Assembly (NCBI GenBank): GCA_019973155.2 | Contig: BPQB01000006.1 | Coordinates: 682,001 to 746,000 of the forward strand | Direction of reading: 5' to 3' | DNA from: Phanerochaete sordida | Lineage: Eukaryota; Basidiomycota; Agaricomycetes; Polyporales; Phanerochaetaceae | Length of the DNA stretch: 64,000 bases | Shown here: positions 43,401 to 54,169 of the stretch, in pieces | Position numbering within the stretch: the stretch's first letter is position 1 | Layout: each line of letters begins with the position of its first letter | Made by a program: the position numbers and the translations under genes | Notes under the pieces: generated by a model | Told to the model about the DNA's origin: nothing | Seen by the model: only the letters and a program-made list of their open reading frames with translations | Database searches by the model: none

Positions 43401-46400
43401 GGTATGGCGACGCTAGGCGGCTGATCTATATGCTGGAATCGCATCTTCTCCTGGTTCGAGTCCTGCTGCACGCGAAACTGAAGCTCCTCCCAGACCAAGC
43501 CTGTCTGCTCGAGCAAGCGCTTTGCACTCGAGTTTCCGGCGCTGTCGGCTCGCTGGATCCTTTCTCCTCTTCCAAGCTCGATCCCATCGAAGCCCTCGCC
43601 GCGTATTCCAAAGAGCGCCGCATGGGCCTCACGGTGCCCGTAGAAGCCATGGAAGTCTTGTTTGCTCTCTGCGTGTCACTGTCATCATCAGAGGCCTCTC
43701 AAGCCGCAACCATCGTCGGCTACCTTGCGGATCCCGAGTCAACTGTCGCCTCCCTGGTTCGTATCATCATGCACCCCTATGATGATGCACTACTGCGGAC
43801 TGCAGTCTGGAACTTCATAACCCTCGCGATGGACAAGGAGCCTGCACTCGCAGGTTTATTTGTCCGAGGGCAGTTCCGGGTTCCGAGCACCAAGGGCAAG
43901 GAGAAAGCGACTAATGGAGGCAATGGGGGGAAGGCGAATAGCGCTCTGGCTGTCGCCTGCAACATGCTGGAGCAATGGGAGGACCTCTGGGAGCTGAATC
44001 CGCAGCTGCTCGCTTCACTCTTGCGATTCCTCGATGTCGTTTGGGAACATGGCCACGAGCACAAGTCAACACTCGACGCCATTCGGGACGACGCCAAGTT
44101 CTTCGGGCACCTTGCCTCCATCATCAAGAAGGAGCTGGGACCCGTTCCCGACTTCAGGACCGAGACCCTTGTTCTTCTGGACGGCACACAACACTCAGAT
44201 CTTCATGATACAGTCGCGAGTCATGCTTACCGCACCATGGTGAAGTCCCATGCCCTACACGTCATTGGTCTTGACATACGGATGGCACTCCCGGCTACTG
44301 GGGATAAGAGCGTGGCTCCTAAACCGAAGAGCTATCTCGCTATACAAGACATTTTCAAAGATGAAGATACTATCTCGGAATTGATCTCGGAGGCGGCTTC
44401 GCGAGCGTATGACCCTTCACTATACGACGAACTTCAGGAACAAACCGAAGCCCACTTCCCCGCCCTCATCATCGACCACCTACTTCTACAAGAACCACTG
44501 GTCGAGCGCACCTTCGGCGATGATTTCGCATTCTCTACCTCGCTCCTTCAGCAACGCTTGGCGACTTTTTCGGACTCTGTGTCAGAGCAAGTAGAAGGCG
44601 TCTTCAAGAAGCTCATGTCAATCAACCTGAACCTGTCTCTCGCCCATGCCCAAACAACACTCACCGAGTCGTGGCAGCATTTGCTGTTACAAGCCGTGCC
44701 ATTCCTCCGCGGAGACGCGCATGCTCGAACACTTTTCCTGGCCCAAGCCTCGAACATCTCAACAGACATAGCTCTGGAGACGCGCTCAGGAGGCATGATG
44801 TCTACGATCCACCACGCACGCTTATCCCTCTTGCTCTCGCTACTGGAAGTCAGCTGGTTCTCACAGATGGACAAGAAGGAAGATGTTCAACACTTCGTCG
44901 CGCTTGTCAAGAACCTTCGGGGAGTTCTCCTTAATGCGGCCCAGCCACCAGCGATCTCGTTCCTTGGCCAGTCCACAGTTCCCTTCCATCGTCCCTTGCT
45001 GCAAATCCTCTACTATTGCTCCAAACAGAGCAGGACTCTTGCGCGTAAGCCGAAGGCCCTGAACGCGGAGCAACGACTGAGCATCCATGCGACCGTCGAT
45101 GTCGCCCTCAATCTCACCATCGATGCCCTCCGCCTTTCCTTTGATACGGCCCGGACGCGCTTGGACATAGATTTGGACCAAGACATGGAGCAGCTGGTGG
45201 CGATCTTTGAAGAATGCACTCGGCCGACGCTCACCCCGTCGACAACGCTTTGGTTGACGCGCTGTCAAGAGACCGATGTCATCCGCTCTAGCTTGCAGCT
45301 CTTCAGCCAAACAGACCTCGCGGGTTACACCGATGTCGCTCTTCTCCGGCTACGGAAGCAGCCGCTATACGCGCCACATGTCCTCACATTCCACCTTGCT
45401 CTGGCGAGCATCCCCTCTGCTGCCGAGAGACTGGCCAGCGAAGGTGTTCTGGCCGCATACAGCGAGAACAGCATCAGCTCGCTCATCAAAGCAGGTTCAG
45501 TGGACGTCGTCCTGCCTGAGCTTCCCGGAGAACGCAGTCCGATCCACAGCGCATACTGCACCATGCTGGCAGTTGTGGCAGGAGTCATGCTGGCGCTCGG
45601 CCCCCATGGCCACTACTTCGTCGCGGACGCCTGTGGATTCGTACAGCTCTATGGCGATCAGATCCACCGCGCACTTTCCTGGACGATCGGTGACTCGCTG
45701 ACGACGCCGCTCCTGGAGGAGATCGAACAGACAGCGAATCTCTTCTACGCCATCTCGTCGACTCCGCGCGCGACCTCGGGAGACGAGGCTGTGAAGCGGG
45801 CACTGGAGTTCTTCACCATGGAGGTGTTGCTGCTGCTACAGCAGGTCAACTACGCTTTGACCCACCACAACCACCTCGCGAGCGCGTTCGAGCCCATCAC
45901 CACAGAGGAGCGGGTCCAGTACGAGGCGGACAGCGCCAACGCAGCTGCGGTCAGCTCGGCCTCGGACATGGTCGACCTGACTCGGCGGCCGTTCGTGGCC
46001 GGGCTCGTCCACAAGCTGTTCACCATCTCAGGCTCGATCTTGTCGACGCTGGTGAACATCAGCAAGGCCGAGAGTGTGCTGCTTGGAGAGCCGGACGACT
46101 GGCCTACCGACCAAGCTCTGCTGGTACCTGTACGTTGTTACCTCTGTCCCACATGACTGTGAGCTCATGTTGGATTTTACAGCACACCAAGGTCGTACTG
46201 GGCGAGCCGGTGTCGATCGGCACGCTGCTGGAGCTCGGCAACGGCGCGCTCGACGTGCTGAAGTACCTCGTCGACCGGCCCGCGCTGCAGAGCGTCGCGC
46301 CCGCGCCGGGCAAAGCGGGCGCGAAGGCGCTCGACGTGCGCGACAGCGTGCTCGCCGCGCGGCGCACGCTCGAGGCTGCGCTCTTCTACGGCGCGACGCA

Positions 46401-46677
46401 GCTCGCGCTCTGGCTCGCGAAGCCCGAGTTCGACGTCACCGGGCACGAGCCCGACGCGGAGCCGGGCGAGGCCGACGGCGCTGCGCTCCGCAAAAGCGTC
46501 ACGCTCACGGAGCGCATCCGCCGCGGGATGAGCGGCGAGATGGCTGCGGACCTCCAGGCCCTCGTCGTGCGCGCGAAGCCGGTCGTCGCCAAGAGCCAGA
46601 CGACGCTCGACGGGAAGGCGGTGGACATCACGCAGGTGCTGGCGGTGTTCGTGCAGGAACGAATTATGATGGGTTGA
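40451..46677 (+). CDS. NUP188: Nucleoporin NUP188
   Basis: A large alpha-helical scaffold protein of the nuclear pore inner ring. Exons 40451-40491, 40539-41803, 41856-46129 and 46183-46677 give 2,024 aa, a typical size. The first exon is only 41 nt. The protein is helical solenoid throughout, with no FG repeats or membrane segments. An embedded SH3-like strand segment is recognisable around RPIKLPGGATLPPRSIGRL, followed by VVVSWQFEHSGWKVLLEIL, the insertion that marks Nup188 as against Nup192. The N-terminal block (FVLAISKRFDIDEVEALVLLRSFL) also fits Nup188. The last exon is much more GC-rich than the rest. Nup192/Nup205 is the alternative and is less likely because of the SH3-like insertion. 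Confidence 0.85.
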
Positions 46678-46846
46678 GGACCATTGAGAGAAGGGTGTAT
46701 AAAAACGCGTCGTGTATGCTATGTCAATATTGTGATGTTTGCTCTCGCTGTAATGATTATCGGCTTTCGATTAAGATATCCATGCAAAAACGAATGGGGC
46801 TCGTGGACTGTCGTGAAATGGCGTGAATAGTTAGCCCTACAGATGA

Positions 46847-48256
46847 TTACTCCTGCCTGGAAGGGATCGGCTGCAGAACAAGCCTGTCCAGAGAGATGGC
46901 CGGACCTCCCGAGCTGTGTCGGATGTCGTTGTACGCAGGTGGCAGGGTCATAGAGTCGTCCAAGTCGTCTTCCACGGGGACATCGACGCGCACACCGGCG
47001 TCCTCTTCACGCCGCTGTGCCGGCTGCACCACGCGAGCGGTGGCGAACGAGGACGACGCGGCCTGTTGGGCTTGTTCTGCGTCCGCCTGCCTGCGTCGCC
47101 CTTTCTCAGAGCGGGGGAGCGGAGCGGGAGCCGAAGCGGTGCTGATAGAGCCCTCTTGGACGGACGAGCCCTCCGGGGTCATGTATATTGCCTGACCCGG
47201 GGCCGCACTGCCGTAGTTTGCGAGGAGAGGCTGCATCGGAGCGAGCTGCGGCTGTGCGTATTCCTTCTGTTCACTGATTCCTGGCGTTGGCGAACCCTGT
47301 CCGGGGAACGCGTTGGCTGCACCTCGAATTGGTAAGCGATAAGTCCATGCTTGAACGCTACATGTATCGCACCTTTACGCGCAGAGCGTCGTCTGCAAAA
47401 CCACCAGATACAGAAACCTAGGAGGAGGAGTACGACCACAACAGCGACAACAATGCCTACAATAATGCCAACAGGCGAGTTGTGGTGGCTCGCAGCGGCA
47501 GGAGAGGTAGGGGAAGGCGCTGTAGAGGCACTCGATGACGCCGAGGTCGAAGCACTCGACAAGGTCGAAGCAGAGGTACTTGAGCCAGACGTCGGGGTGC
47601 AATTCTCAGCTGCGCACGTCAGCGCATTGGACAGAGTGTATGATGAACAAACTTACGCGCAGCCGTGACATTAAATGGATTTGTAGCAACAGTTTGTCGA
47701 TCCGGATCATTGGACTGAATGACGATCCTGAGAGGATCTTGGTGACTGCCATTAGCGATGTAAACCTGTGAAGACGTGGGCGCACTCACTGAATGAAGGA
47801 TCAACGTCCGCGATCCATAAATATGATAGGTTTTCCGTGATGCCGACAACGCCCAGTGGTTCCTCGCTGTCATAGATTCTAGATGTGGTTGAGTAGATGC
47901 GCAACGAGCTTCGGGTTCGCAAGACTCACTCCTGTAGACGTTGAAAAAATTTGGTTTAATGAATGACTCTTCAAACGACCCCAGCAGGAAAGCTGCGTAC
48001 CAGGGCATACGGTGCTAGTACGAGGATGAGACACGACGTTCTGCATATCGACTAATCTTCGCCGTACCTTCACCACCCTGCCATGAAATGACCACTGTCT
48101 TGCATTGCACTACGTCGGTCCTATCAGGTAGAGAGGGTGGGCTCAGTTCTTCTCCAGATTAGAATACACCTACGGTGTCGCAATAGTCAGCTTGTCCTGT
48201 GCCTTGACATACGCGTAGAATACACCGGATAATGCGACGGCCTGAAGCAGTCTCAT
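46847..48256 (-). CDS. Secretory single-pass membrane protein with Ser/Thr-rich stalk
   Basis: A type I membrane protein of a large basidiomycete family without assigned function. The minus-strand start at 48256 opens a signal peptide (MRLLQAVALSGVFYAYVKAQ). A small extracellular beta domain follows (VVQCKTVVISWQGGE, APYAL, SYLWIADVDPSF, NPLRIVIQSND), then a Ser/Thr-rich stalk, one membrane helix (VGIIVGIVVAVVVVLLLLGF) and a basic CRRRSARKG stop-transfer. The Pro-rich cytoplasmic tail has an LPPAYNDI motif (PPxY type, a possible Rsp5/NEDD4 ligase site). Exons: 48256-48174, 48120-48068, a 14-nt exon 48014-48001, then about 47,935-47,790, 47,736-47,657, 47,609-47,373 and 47,280-46,847. The junction between the 14-nt exon and the next one cannot be made phase-consistent without a stop. 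Confidence 0.7.
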
Positions 48257-48820
48257 TCAGAAGACGACCAGGCTCGCTGGCAGCGGAAGTGGAGGTCTTC
48301 AGAGAGAGAGCTGAGTGCGCAGCGAGCCGAAGCGAGCACCGCCCAAGCTAAAAGGCGGGGCGTGGTCCGACGACGGAGGGTCTGAGGTGCTTCTGATGCG
48401 CCCTTGGTGATCGCGGCCGCGGACCGTCGTCGGCAACGCGCATTGACGACGCGCCGTCGACGCGACTGTGGGCTTTGCTTGGGGTGTTTTGCGCGCATTT
48501 GGAGGAGAGAACGGAGAGGGCGCTGTGACACGTCGTGATTTGGGTGCTCGACGACGTCTGGGACGATGAGGAGATGCACGGACGGAGGAGACAAGAGGAG
48601 CGGAGACAGGCACGGTCGTCTGATCGGCGGGTGATTGCCAAAAATGGAGCTATTTCGCACGGCCATACGTAAGGAAGCGGTCGGCCTCTCACGCAGCGAC
48701 GCCTGTGTCCACCGAGTTGCCTCCACCCTCAATCCCCGGCCGCCGTATACCTCTCCTTTCGCGTCCTGCACGCCCCCCACCACCGTCTGGATGTCCCTGC
48801 CCCTCTCATAACCTCCCGCC
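48257..48820. promoter_or_regulatory. Divergent promoter region, membrane protein gene (-) and SH3-SAM-PH-CH gene (+)
   Basis: 564 bp between two divergent start codons. The right part (48,710-48,820) is C/T-rich, as before many fungal starts. No TATA box or supported short gene is visible. Confidence 0.5.
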
Positions 48821-51800
48821 ATGCCCGAATACGTCTATGCATTGCATGACTTCATACCCGAGAACCCGGACGAGGTCCCCTTCAAAGCGGGAGACAGGAT
48901 CGAGGTCATTGAGAAGGATGACCTCTACCAGGATGGTTGGTGGCAGGTGAGTGCACGGTTCATGTCGTATACCTCTCAGAGCAAGCAATGTCTCGGGCAA
49001 TGCGCTCAGGAGCGCAGGGGGGAAACGGCCATTACACCGCTGCGCCAGCCTTCCGCACATGCACTGCATCCTTGGGTTTGCGCGGCCTCAAATGGGTCGC
49101 CAATGGTTCTCACTCTCCCAGCGAACCATTCGCTTGCCAAATCTGCAGGGCAAAGACCTCTGTCTCTCGGCGCCACCCACGGCAACATCGGGCACAGATC
49201 CCTAGGCGTTCCCCGCATATGACCAGCGTGCTCAAGGCATGCCTGACCTCATGGCTCATGAGCTATGTTGCCCCCGCTACGCAGTTGACACACCTTGGTG
49301 TGCTCTGTGTAGATAGAAGCCTCCATTTCATCTCCATGGTCAATGTCGAAGTTCTTGTACTCATTTCTTCGTCTCTTCAAGGGTCGCAATCCTCAGGGCA
49401 GAGCAGGACTATTCCCCCAGTCCTACACGACTACAAGCCCTCCAGCCACCTCTCCCCCAGCCGAGGCGGTCAGGCTTCCGACAGTGACCTTCCCCCAGGC
49501 CGCCGCATCCCCTCCCCGGCCCACCAATGGAGCTCTCCCTGAAGTATCTCCAGAGATGTCTCCGGCGTTGTCCTCGGACGACCGCGAACGCACACTGAGT
49601 CAAGGAGAGAGAACTATGCAGGCAACCCTGACGGATGTTCAACAGGCCATCGAGCAACTTGGACGCAATGCAGGGGATGCTGCGAGCTTCAGCTTCGCTA
49701 GCTCTCACGGAGACTATTCGGAAAGGGAGGATGAAGAGCCAGCAGCCGTGGAGTCTGAAGACGACGCCTTTTCCCATCGGGGCGTCCGGCAACTCCTTGC
49801 AGCGCGTGCTCAACAAGAGAACGAGGAACGACAGGCGCGGGAAGGCTCTGGTTCGGCACCGACGACTCCTCTGCGCTTGGCCCACGTCGATCCACCCCCC
49901 ATTGATTTTGAGTTCAGCGACGAGAGCGAGGGCGAGGGTGAGGAAGAAGCTCTGCCGCAGACGCACAACCGGAGGAGCACGACTTCGCCTGATAGGCGTT
50001 TCTCCTCGCAATACCCGCACATACCGGAGGAAGACGAGGCAGTGGAGGAAGCGGAAGCATCGGTCCCGAGGTCCCCATCTGCGACGCAGGTTGCGACTGC
50101 GCTCACGCGCGATGACACAATTGTCCCTTCGCTGCCTTCCGCCGCCCTCACACCGCCATCCGGAGTCGTGTCTCATCCCGTCGAGAGCGAGAACGGGCAT
50201 ATCGAGCCTTCAGAAGACTTCATCGTCCCTTCTCCCAGTGTGGTCAAACAGACGCATGAGGAGCAAGAGGACCCAGCGACAGCTACCGCGGATCGACTCA
50301 CGTTCCCTGACGCGCAGCTGACGGACTCTCCTGATCCATCAAGTGTCCCCAGCACCGTGCAAAGCACGTATGCCATGCCGACACCTATACCTCCTGCCGC
50401 ACCTTCACCTCTTCTTATGCCTGAAGTCCCACTGACAGTCGTCGCGCGTGAACCAGTACTCTCGGCAATCATGCCAGGCTCGCTCAACCCACTCAGTCCC
50501 GTCTCGCCTGAGCACGCCTCGACAACCCCCATCCCAGTTGCCCCAGCGATGACGTCCGCTTCGTCTACTCGTTCAACCACTGCGCCTACCATTAAACCGA
50601 CACCCATCAAGGTATACGAGCCTGTACCTTTCCTCGCGAGGTCCGCAGCGTCTTCGCCTGGGCGGGCCGCGATACCCTCCCCTGGCATTCCCCTTCCCTC
50701 CCCGACAGCCACAAACTCGTCTGCTGGGTATGGAAGCACAAGTGGCATTCAACAGACGCTCACGCCGGCCACGACCATGTCTTTCAAGACCGCTGGCGAG
50801 TCGGCGACTCACCAGGAGGTCTCTCCTGTTGGAAGCCAGGAAGGCTACAGGCGATCATCGACCCACCCCTCGGAGTGGACCATGGAGGAAGTCATAGAAT
50901 GGTTACGGGCGAAAGGTTTCGACGAGGGTGTTGTGGAGAAATTCATCGAGCAGGAGATCACCGGTGATGTCCTTCTGGAGCTGGACGCAAACACTTTGAA
51001 GGTTGAGTTGGGCATCCAAGCCTTCGGGAAGCGGGTCCGCATCGTGAACGCCATCGCCGAGCTTCGTCGCCCGCCCTCCTTCAGCGACGAGCACCCCATG
51101 CCCTCTGCCGGGAGCCACACCGCGTCGCGCGCGCACTCCTTCAACTACGGGCACTCGCACTCGTCCTCGATGGCGAGCTCCGCGCAGCAGTCGTACGCGG
51201 GCAGCCCGATGTACGCGCCGACGGGCTTCAGCTACCCCTCGCACGGCGGGTTCAGTCCCGCGGGCTCGCAGCGCGGCATCCCGCCGCCAAGCGCGTCGAC
51301 GCTCGCATCGAGCGGCTTCGGCGAGAGCCCGCGCCACGCGACCATGCCCGACATTTCGGCGAGCCCGAGCAGGAACGGCTGGCGCGCGTCGGACCCCGGC
51401 GCCGCGCCCCCCATGCCCGTCGCGCTCCCTGCGCCCGCAAGCGAGGTCAACCTCAGCACCCCGCGCATGCGCGAGGCGGAGCCGATCGTCCCCCAAGAGC
51501 CTGTGCCCCTCCCGGCGCCTGAGCTTGTTGGTCTTGGCTTAGGGTTCCCGGCGCCGCCCCAGGCTGAGCAGAGGCCTGAACCCCGGCCGGTGTCGCCGCC
51601 GAAGCTTGCAGTAAGTGTTGTGTACATATGTGGCGAGGCATCGTTGACGTCTCGTTGCAGCCGCCGAAGAACAGGCCTGGCAGTCTTGTGCTGTCGCAGA
51701 GTGATGCCAACCTCAAGGTCAAGGCGATTGGCGGCGACGATGTCGAGGCCGAGGAGCGCACGGCGATGAGTGATGTGAGTACGGCGAAAGTTCTTGTCGG

Positions 51801-53896
51801 AACCTGAGGGCTGACCGGTGTGTTTCAGAGCGAGTCTACCAAGCTGGACGCGAAGGCGAAGCGGAGGCGTCTGTTCGGTCGTTCGACCGAGTCGGCATCT
51901 ATCAAGGAGAAGGCCCCATCGGTGAAGGACAATGCTAGCCGGCATTCAAAGGAGTCTAGCCCCGCTATCCCAGCGCAATCGCCAAATCCATCCGAGGCCG
52001 CTAGCGATGTCGCTCTCATCCGGAGGAGACCAAGCAAGAAGAAGGGGTCCGAGGAAAAGAGACACGGCGACCGTCTCAGTCTCTTCGGTGGCAGTTTCTC
52101 AGGGACCCTAGGCAAGGGGCGCAAGCCGGTGCCGAAGCTGTCCATGTGAGTCCCCTTCTCCCGTTGCACGCCTGCCGCATGCATGCGCTGACAGCGATTT
52201 CTCCAGATCCGAGAAGAGCGAAAAGGGCGAGAAGGGCGAGAAGGGCGAGAAACCTGAGAAAGCTGAGAAGGAGAAGGGCGACCACGAATCGATCATGTCG
52301 CAGACGTTCCATCGCATGCGGCATCCGAGCGGGCGCAGGACTGGCCGCCCGTCGACCTCGGACGGGATCGCGATGCGCGAAAGGGACCAGGGAAGCGAGC
52401 GCGAATCGGAGCCGGAGGGGAAGTCGCGCAGCAGGGTGCGCCCGCCGCCGTCGCTCCGCGACAAGAGCCGCGAGCGCGAGGTGTTGCGCAAGCGCACGAG
52501 CTCGACGAGCGACGTCACACGCTCGCCCGCCGCGGCCGCGCAGGCGATGGGCGCGCCCCCGATGAAGCCGGGGAAGAGCGTGCTCGCGCAGATCGGGGCG
52601 CCCGACCACAATGGGTGGATCAGGAAGAAGAACGATCAGTTCAACTCGTGGCGCAACCGCTACTGCGTGCTGAAGGGTCCGCACCTGTACGTCCTGAAGA
52701 GCAACGACAAGTCGGTGAGTCGGTTTGGCCGGTCTGGCGTGAGTCAGGGTTGACGGAGATGCGGCTGTAGGAAACCAAGATCAAGGGGTATATCAACGTT
52801 GTCGGATACAAGGTCGTGGCCGACGAGAACGTGGACCCGGGTCGTTACGGCTTCAAGATCATACATGACAGCGAGAAGACCCACTTTTTCAGCCACGATG
52901 AACAGTTCGTCATCCGAGAGTGGATGAAGGCTTTGATGAAGGCCACCATCAGCAGAGACTTTGCCAGTACGTCCTCGTGCTTCCATTCGGCTTGTAGGTC
53001 CCCTGACCGTCGTCTACAGCTCCCGTGATGTCCTCGAGCAACATCCCCACCATTCCTCTCGCTGTCGCCCAGACAATGAACCCCTCGCCTCGGCCGCCTT
53101 CCCCGACCGCGCGGGCTGCAACGCAGCGTGCGCACCGGAGGGACAACCCGAACCAACTGTCGAGCAGGGACGCCCAGATCCTCATGGGCATGCCCAAGTC
53201 GGGTTCGTTCGTCAGTAACGGCGACTCCGCGGGCGAGCGCCCGCGCGTCGAGTCGTTCTTCACCAGCACGAGCGGCACGAGCGGCGCCAGCTCCCCGCCG
53301 CTGTCGGAACCACCATCGAAGAAGAAGCCGGCAGCGTCCCCCAAGGTCCCGGCTCCTCCGCGCCCAACGCGTGAGACCCGCCGGAAGTTCAGTACCGGGT
53401 CTGCGACGGATGTGGACGTGAGTGCTCCGCTTACAGTTTAGGGTCGCGGCCGTATCTGACGACGTCCCGTGTGCAGAACACCACCATCGATCCCGGCCTG
53501 ATTGAGTGGGCGAACGCGCACCTGCCGGAGAAGCTGAAGATCACCGACGCGATGAACTCGCTCTGCAGCGGGCTCGCGCTGCTGCGGCTGGCCGAGGACA
53601 TCAAGGGCAAGCCTGCGTCGCCGCCCGTGCCGGACTCCGCGTTCCCGACGGGCCCGAACGACGACCGCCTGGACGGTCTCTTCCGGCTCTTCGACTTCCT
53701 GCTCGACAACGACGTCAAGATGGGCACGGTCAGCATCAACGACATCCGCCAGGGCAAGCGCGAGAAGGTCGTGCAGCTGCTCTACGCCCTACGGGCCTGG
53801 GAGGACAAGCGCAACAACATCGCTCTGGCATTGTCGCAGGACGCTGTCGCCCCAGGCGCGACGTTCATGGCCGGGGGAATGGCCTTCCGCACGTAG
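48821..53896 (+). CDS. SH3-SAM-PH-CH scaffold protein (Boi1/2-Pob1 type)
   Basis: Boi1/Boi2 and fission yeast Pob1 couple Cdc42 signalling, formins and exocytosis at growth sites. Eight exons (48821-48946, 49382-51610, 51661-51774, 51829-52145, 52207-52714, 52771-52966, 53020-53417, 53477-53896) give 1,435 aa. An SH3 domain starts at residue 2 (YVYALHDFIPENPDEVPF, DGWWQGRNPQGRAGLFPQSY). A long Ser/Pro/Glu-rich region follows. A SAM domain is at about 540-605 (WTMEEVIEWLRAKGFDEG, then TGDVLLELDANTLKVELGI). A PH domain is at about 1060-1165 (GWIRKKNDQFNSWRNRYCVL). The C-terminus (about 1300-1400) is a calponin-homology-like domain: IEWANAHLPEKLKITDAM, LCSGLALLRLAEDI, DGLFRLFDFLLDNDVKMG. Yeast Boi proteins lack the CH part. 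The first intron is 435 nt, unusually long here. Confidence 0.88.
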
Positions 53897-53990
53897 CGGT
53901 AATTGCTTACGCTATGGATATTAGTAGTTTAGTGTTGGTGACTTATTATTTCTTGGGATCGTTTAGAGTATTTGCTTCTTATAACGTTAT

Positions 53991-54010
53991 TCGTCGTCGT
54001 CGTCGTCGTT
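53991..54010. repeat. GTC trinucleotide microsatellite
   Basis: About six and a half tandem GTC units in the 3' flank of the scaffold gene, outside any coding exon. Confidence 0.8.
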
Positions 54011-54169
54011 GGACAGCACATTCTACTAATTCTTGCACATATATCCGCTCGTTCCGTCTTGTTTGTAGCTCGTCTGCTTTGTCGTGCCCCGCTTTGTAAT
54101 CGATTCCACTTTTTGCGCAGATCACATTCGTAAGCGCCCTAAAGCGGTACTTGCTCAAGAACTCTCGAC

